From contig OX457042.1 of NCBI GenBank assembly GCA_949752735.1, forward strand, positions 61,355,468 to 61,419,467: 64,000 nt of DNA, read 5' to 3'. The translations under genes and the position numbers were made by a program. This stretch comes from Lumbricus terrestris. Its lineage: Eukaryota; Annelida; Clitellata; Crassiclitellata; Lumbricidae. The notes below the pieces were generated by a model. The model was not told the DNA's origin. It was given only the letters and a program-made list of their open reading frames with translations, and made no database searches. This document shows, piece after piece, positions 59,150 through 64,000 of the stretch. Position 1 is the stretch's first letter. Every line of letters starts with the position of its first letter.

Positions 59150-61846
59150 ATTTAGTTTGATATTTATAATTGCTTTTAAAGCTTTAAATATTCTTTCTCA
59201 GTTGCGCTGGTTGCTGAACTTTGCTTTTGCTTTTTCTATATATCTTTCATTGAGGAATAACGCGTGAACATGAGATTCAAAGATGTCTGCAAAAATAACC
59301 TCCTTTGAGCTCCTAGCTCATACAACAAGACATTTGGATGATCTTTCCTCCATTTCTTTTGTTCAATTTTAAGTACGATCCCAAGCCATATCCACAACTG
59401 GACAAGCGACTTTTCCATGGCAGGCCTTGAAATGTCATTTTTCTATGCTCATTCCATTAGGAGTAGCTGTAATTTGCATTCATGTTCTATTCTCTGCCAC
59501 TATTTAGAGAACAAGATGTGTTGGAGGTTCGAATCAACGTTTTTTACCTGCTTTTAAAAATCTTTTGTAGCTGTGAATCCGGAATTAAGTTCAAAATGAG
59601 TATTTGGTAATGTTAATTGTTCAAATATCGTCTGTTAACCTGCAGTTTGTTGCCAATAGCATGCCACCAAACCTACCTGAGGATTTTGTAGAAAGTGGAG
59701 GCTGCCAGCAAGACTTCAAAGTCGGATGTTTTCAACATGTAGTTTTGTGTAAATCAAGTTGCTCAGTTCAGTTTACTCCACTATTCGTTGCAGTTAGTCG
59801 AACGCTCAAACCACTGGTTAAGCACGTATGAAATTTTGCTTTTAATCTGCACTGATTACAGCACTGGATACATCAACATGCAATTATCTGGCAAAAATTT
59901 CAGACTCAAATCTGATGTGATATGTTCACGAGTTCAGGATTGGTTTCCTACAGATTGAAATAAATAATCTAAATTTGAAGTACAGACTATTTCAATGTTG
60001 GCACAATTCCTAACTGTAAGGACATGTAAACTTTGCTACTATACATTACATGAAGACTGAAATAAATTCTCAAATGCCGACTTCACAAGTTCTGCTACAC
60101 TTTCATGATCAGCTAATTACAATGTTCGTTCTTATAAACAGACATAAAATAATTTACCTGTAACTTCAACTGCTTTGACAACTGATCATTTTCAAAGTGT
60201 CAGTGCTAAGAACTAAAAAGTTTGATTACATGACAAGTTAATATTAAGCATTAGATACAGTAAAGCTCTCTTCATTCTGTGGTCTGTGACATGGAAATGA
60301 CATACACATACCTACAAATGTTGTTTGAATGGGTTTTATCTATAGGCCTAATACTCTTGTACTCAGAAGAATTTAGAGAGCTGATAAAGTATAAACTTTC
60401 AAAAAATTCATGAATTATTTTGCCCAGTCCATTTCGAAGTAGAGGTTTTACATGGTTTTCTATATAGTTGATTGCCAGTCATTGAGTAAAATGATTTTGT
60501 GCATTGTGGCTATTTTGGATCTTGTAGTTCATGTCAGCTATGAATTCAATAAATAACAATGCAAACTTGAAAAAAGTACAAGTTATATCACTGTTAACTT
60601 TTCAATGAATCTACTGGAACTTCACACAGCCGTTGCTGGCCTACAGTGGGATAAACTTATAGACCTTGCCTCTTATGTCAAATTATTATCAACTCCATAA
60701 TGGACAGAAACACTTATTTATAAATACATGTATTAAGTTCTTATGTCAGCAGACACGGACAAGGCAATGATTAATATTAAGCATCAGATATAATAAAGCT
60801 CTTAATTCATGGAATATACAATGATTATGAGCACTTCTTAGCTCACTTATGGTCTGCTTCAAATGTTCAAATCATGATAGACACAGCTTTGCTTTACTTG
60901 ATAGAAAGTGGAGTTTTACTTTGATATGATGAGTGATGTGCTGTTGTGCAGGAGTTACATGTTCAGCTCTGTCTGGTCTTTCAATGGTAAACTGTTCTCG
61001 TGCTGCTGAAGTGCCAGTCAGATATCTTGTATGACTTCAGATTTTGCTCAGGTATTGGCTATCTTTTGGAAACATGAAAATGCATAAAATGGGTGGCATT
61101 TGTTTCTTGTATGTGATTCACAATGAGTATGCATAATTATCCTGCTGTTGTATGTCTTTTTGAACTTTGTTTTTGTGGTTTTACTGCTCAGTAAGTTAAA
61201 ATGTGCTAATTTTATGCTAATTTGTTAACTTTTCTAGCAACACACTACCTACTTCTTCTTAATAGATTTTCTATGAGATGTGTTTTGTCAGTTTAACCAG
61301 TACAGCATACTTGTTAAGCATCTTCTGGTCTTTAATGGCGATTTAAAATGGACTACAGTAATTCTCTTTGTGTCATGAACAGATCTTAAATTTAAAACGT
61401 ATGTTTGTTATTTAAGTTTTAAAGTTATGTTAATTTTAGTGATGGGAAGACGTTCTGGATACCTGATTGAATAAGATTTGATTTCAGCATTTTATGGCCT
61501 TCTGTTTTTTTTTTAATAACTTTAAAAGTGTTTTATTTAACTTGTTGTGGTTTATATTTATTTTGTAGGTCAGACGACAGCATTCTTGAGCATATTTTAT
61601 GATTTCCTTCATTGCAGGCATCTCTAATTGTTATGAATTGTTTGAATTCTTACATCACTGTAAAGATTTTCCTGTAACATTTTTCCAGCATTTGTCATAG
61701 TTAAGTATCACAGAGGAATTGATGTACCTGATTGTTAACTTTTTGCTGTCTGGTGCTACTGTAAACCTAGCAATTTTTGTGGTTGCAAAATTTGACTTAT
61801 GCTTGTGTGAAAATATGTTTCTTGAAATCCCGATGCATTTTTGTAG
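59150..61846. other. Large hnRNP L intron
   Basis: AT-rich intron with no coding exon recognised. Short frames (for example 59604-59831) show no domain. No clear transposon ends. Confidence 0.6.
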
Positions 61847-62160
61847 AAAAAGACAAAGACACAGGTGCAAAAGGTCAGCCATTGCTTCCTCTTCCTACTC
61901 AGTTTGCCAGTGGACCGTCACATGTTGCTGACCGAAATGGACAGACTCAAAGACAGAACATGCCGCTCTGTGGGCCTGCACCTGGAATGCAGCAGCAGCA
62001 CTACCAACAGCCACCAGTGGCCCCTGCTGCTGGAAATGACAATGGATCAAACTCCATGCTCCAACAGGGATCGGTGCTGATGGTCTATGGACTGAACAAA
62101 GAAAAGATGAACTGCCAGAGAATTTTCAATCTCTTCTGCCTCTATGGAAATGTCGTCAGG
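61847..62160 (+). CDS. HNRNPL: hnRNP L-like gene, linker and RRM3 start
   Basis: Acceptor TTTTTGTAG, donor TCAGG/GTAAAT. Encodes a polar linker (PPGMQQQ-like: GPAPGMQQQHYQQPPVAPAA), then RRM3 beta1-helix1 (GSVLMVYGLNKEKMNCQRIF, NLFCLYGNVVR). Human-type hnRNP L has LMVYGLD..KMNCDRVFNVFCLYGNVE here. The proline/glycine/tyrosine-rich linker is shorter than in vertebrates. Phase fits both neighbours. Confidence 0.92.
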
Positions 62161-62334
62161 GTAAATTGCAACCAGTATTAATCTACAATGCAATATTGCA
62201 CCTTTCCAGTTGTCAGACTATTTATGTGCCTCCAATTATATAGACATCATTAGATTGGCAACTTGTACTGACTTACTTTTCTTTCCATAAATCTGACTTG
62301 TATGATGCTGTCTTTTGCAGCTTTTTCAAGAACC

Positions 62335-62480
62335 ACGTTTGAACGAGTTTTCGCGAATTTATATAGCACCCGTTCGGTGACGGATTAGAAAGTTTATGAG
62401 GGATCAATTAGGGAAGGCGGGGACGAGTGGCAGAAGGTCAATCGCCAAGGCACGCAGTGCTGAGAGAGGGGTTTGGGAGG
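62335..62480 (-). mobile_element. LINE 3' tail fragment
   Basis: The plus strand GAATTTATATAGCACCCGTT is the reverse complement of the LINE tail type; about 140 bp of decayed 3' sequence follows. Confidence 0.45.
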
Positions 62481-63681
62481 AGATGTGCCCCTTTCCAACC
62501 AGAATTTTATTTCCACATTGCAATGACTTCAATAAATAAACTTAAAATAATAATTTCTTATTGAGTTTCCAAATTGTAGTGGTACCATTTCAAGATTGCC
62601 ATCTTTGCAAAAGTATTTTAGTATTTCAGTGCTGAAAAAAAACGGAGGTTTCAGATTTCAATTTAAATATAATTATTATTACAATTATAATTTCCTTATG
62701 TATCAAGTTCGGCAACTCAGTTCTGCTGCTGATGGAGTATTATACTATAAGTCTAAGATCTGTATGTATGGATGTCCTTCCCAAGAAAGGCTCAGACGCC
62801 GATTCATTTCGCAACATGAAATTTATTTTAGGTTCTCATGCGAATTTGTGGGTCAGGATGACTATTTTCAGCTCTCAACTCACCTTATAACCCGAGATAT
62901 GAGCATTTTATTGGAAAGAAACCAATAATTACTAGTTCTAAAAAAAATAGCATTTGTGCAAAATTTAACAGTAAATTATACCTATTCTAAAAAAAATTTT
63001 ATCATATGATTATTATGATAGTGAATATGACATTATATATCACCGTATATTACCACAGTTCATGTAATACTATACTGCAGACAGCGTTTAAAAACCATTA
63101 TCATTTTGTCACGTTTTCTGTGGAAAACTGTTATTTCTGCCCTCCCTTGAAGATGTCTAGATTACGAAATAACTTGTTGTGGACTCGTTATCTGGTATTA
63201 TTTCACAATGAGCCTGCAACATCAATAAAACATCAAATTGGTATTCTGTTGTGTTCTGGATAGTAGTTGACGATTGCTCTACTTTCGAAAAAGCTCTTTT
63301 CAAGTCTTTTGGCTTTAGCACTATAAATTGGAAGTGTGGCCGATACATTCAGCATGTATGAACTGTTGGAGGAGCATCAACAGGACATGAATTCAAAGCC
63401 GCCTTAATTGCTGAAGTACATGAGCATGTTGTGCCAAAACCTTCTTTCATACGACTCATTAAGCAATGAAGGGGGATGTTATGTGTAAATTTCAAATGGG
63501 AAGGTTCATGGCCGGGTGACCCCTTGGATCCGCCCCTGCACCCATTCAAGAATGCTACTCAGAGGTGCTCGTACATACTGTCATTGCAGGTCATTTTCTA
63601 AAGCTGAAACGAAATTTGTAAACTTAATTTTTCCGTATGAGGAAGAACTCTAAAAGTGCTTTTCTGAATACGAATTTTCAG

Positions 63682-63803
63682 GTGAAATTCTTGAAGAGCA
63701 AAGATGGAGTTGCGATGGTTCAGTTTGGAGACAACGCATCGTGTGAACGAGCAATCAAGAACATTAACGGATGCTTTGTTTTTGGCCACAAAATGTTGAT
63801 GGG
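63682..63803 (+). CDS. HNRNPL: hnRNP L-like gene, RRM3 end
   Basis: Acceptor CGAATTTTCAG, donor ATGGG/GTCAGT. Encodes VKFLKSKDGVAMVQFGDNAS and CERAIKNINGCFVFGHKMLM, matching hnRNP L RRM3 (VKFMKSKPGAAMVEM...RAI.HLNN.FMFGQKL). Leaves two bases; the rest of the gene (RRM4) lies beyond the window. Confidence 0.92.
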
Positions 63804-64000
63804 GTCAGTGACTGAATCAGAATTTTATCAGTTTCATTAGTGTAGCATTGTATGCTGTTTCAAGATATGTAGCTGTCTCTAACTTAATTGTAACTTAGGA
63901 CTGTTTTGTTTTCTTTACAGATTAATTGGAAATGGCTCTGGTATTGCAAATGTATGATAACAAGTTTTGAAAATTCACAGAGTTTGGTGTGTTATCAGAT

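Overview
The window is nuclear DNA of a metazoan, most likely a marine invertebrate. The reasons are spliced genes with GT-AG introns, one apparent minor-spliceosome AT-AC intron, DEG/ENaC and hnRNP L gene families, and dense interspersed repeats (LINEs, tRNA-derived SINEs, hAT, Tc1/pogo-like and piggyBac-type elements). I cannot name the phylum securely. The host gene combining CARD, TRADD-N-like and NHL modules would suit a non-vertebrate deuterostome or a lophotrochozoan. There is one 200-N assembly gap (5532-5731).

Layout. Positions 1-7.6 kb are mainly transposon relics: a small MITE, a 1 kb non-autonomous hAT, repeats carrying long polypyrimidine tracts, and LINE reverse transcriptase remains. 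From 8 to 18.4 kb lie exons of a plus-strand host gene that looks like an innate-immunity or cell-death adaptor (possible F-box-like exon, CARD exon, TRADD-N-like exon, terminal NHL-type beta-propeller exon with a poly(A) signal). From 22.6 to 42.4 kb lie the first four recognisable exons of a DEG/ENaC/ASIC-family channel.

The main feature is a near-complete 17.4 kb Polinton/Maverick (adintovirus-like) element, 23563-40983, inserted in intron 1 of the channel gene. It has terminal inverted repeats of about 0.4 kb and a 6-bp target-site duplication (GAGATA). Left to right it carries: minus-strand integrase and zinc-ribbon/phospholipase A2 genes; a plus-strand block with packaging ATPase, penton-like protein, a PX-like hydrophobic protein, a membrane/coiled protein, two chimeric duplicates, a conserved unknown protein, a basic core-like protein and the double jelly-roll major capsid protein; then a minus-strand block with three fibre/C1q-like paralogues, an adenain-like protease, two zinc-ribbon/HNH paralogues and a protein-primed family B DNA polymerase. 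Together these encode integration (integrase), replication (PolB), packaging (ATPase), capsid assembly (MCP, penton), maturation (adenain) and probably entry (PLA2, fibres). This copy is damaged. A 389-bp 5'-truncated LINE splits the polymerase between its exonuclease and polymerase parts, the integrase lacks a normal start and has a short D-to-E spacing, and the left terminus lacks 3 bp present at the right end.

From 43 to 51 kb there is a nest of DNA transposons: a 3.5 kb Tc1/pogo-like element with a transposase C-terminal remnant, containing a 2.3 kb element with GATCGACT-rich ends, which contains a roughly 0.95 kb array of CRE-like repeats and another small inverted-repeat element. After it come a 991-bp hAT with a perfect 8-bp duplication and a hAT-like element hosting a SINE. 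From 54.0 kb to the window end lies an hnRNP L gene (nine exons found, incomplete at the 3' end). RRM2 and part of RRM3 are recognisable. The RRM2-encoding intron at 56251-57027 has the marks of a U12-type AT-AC intron, and no RRM1 was found in the expected place.
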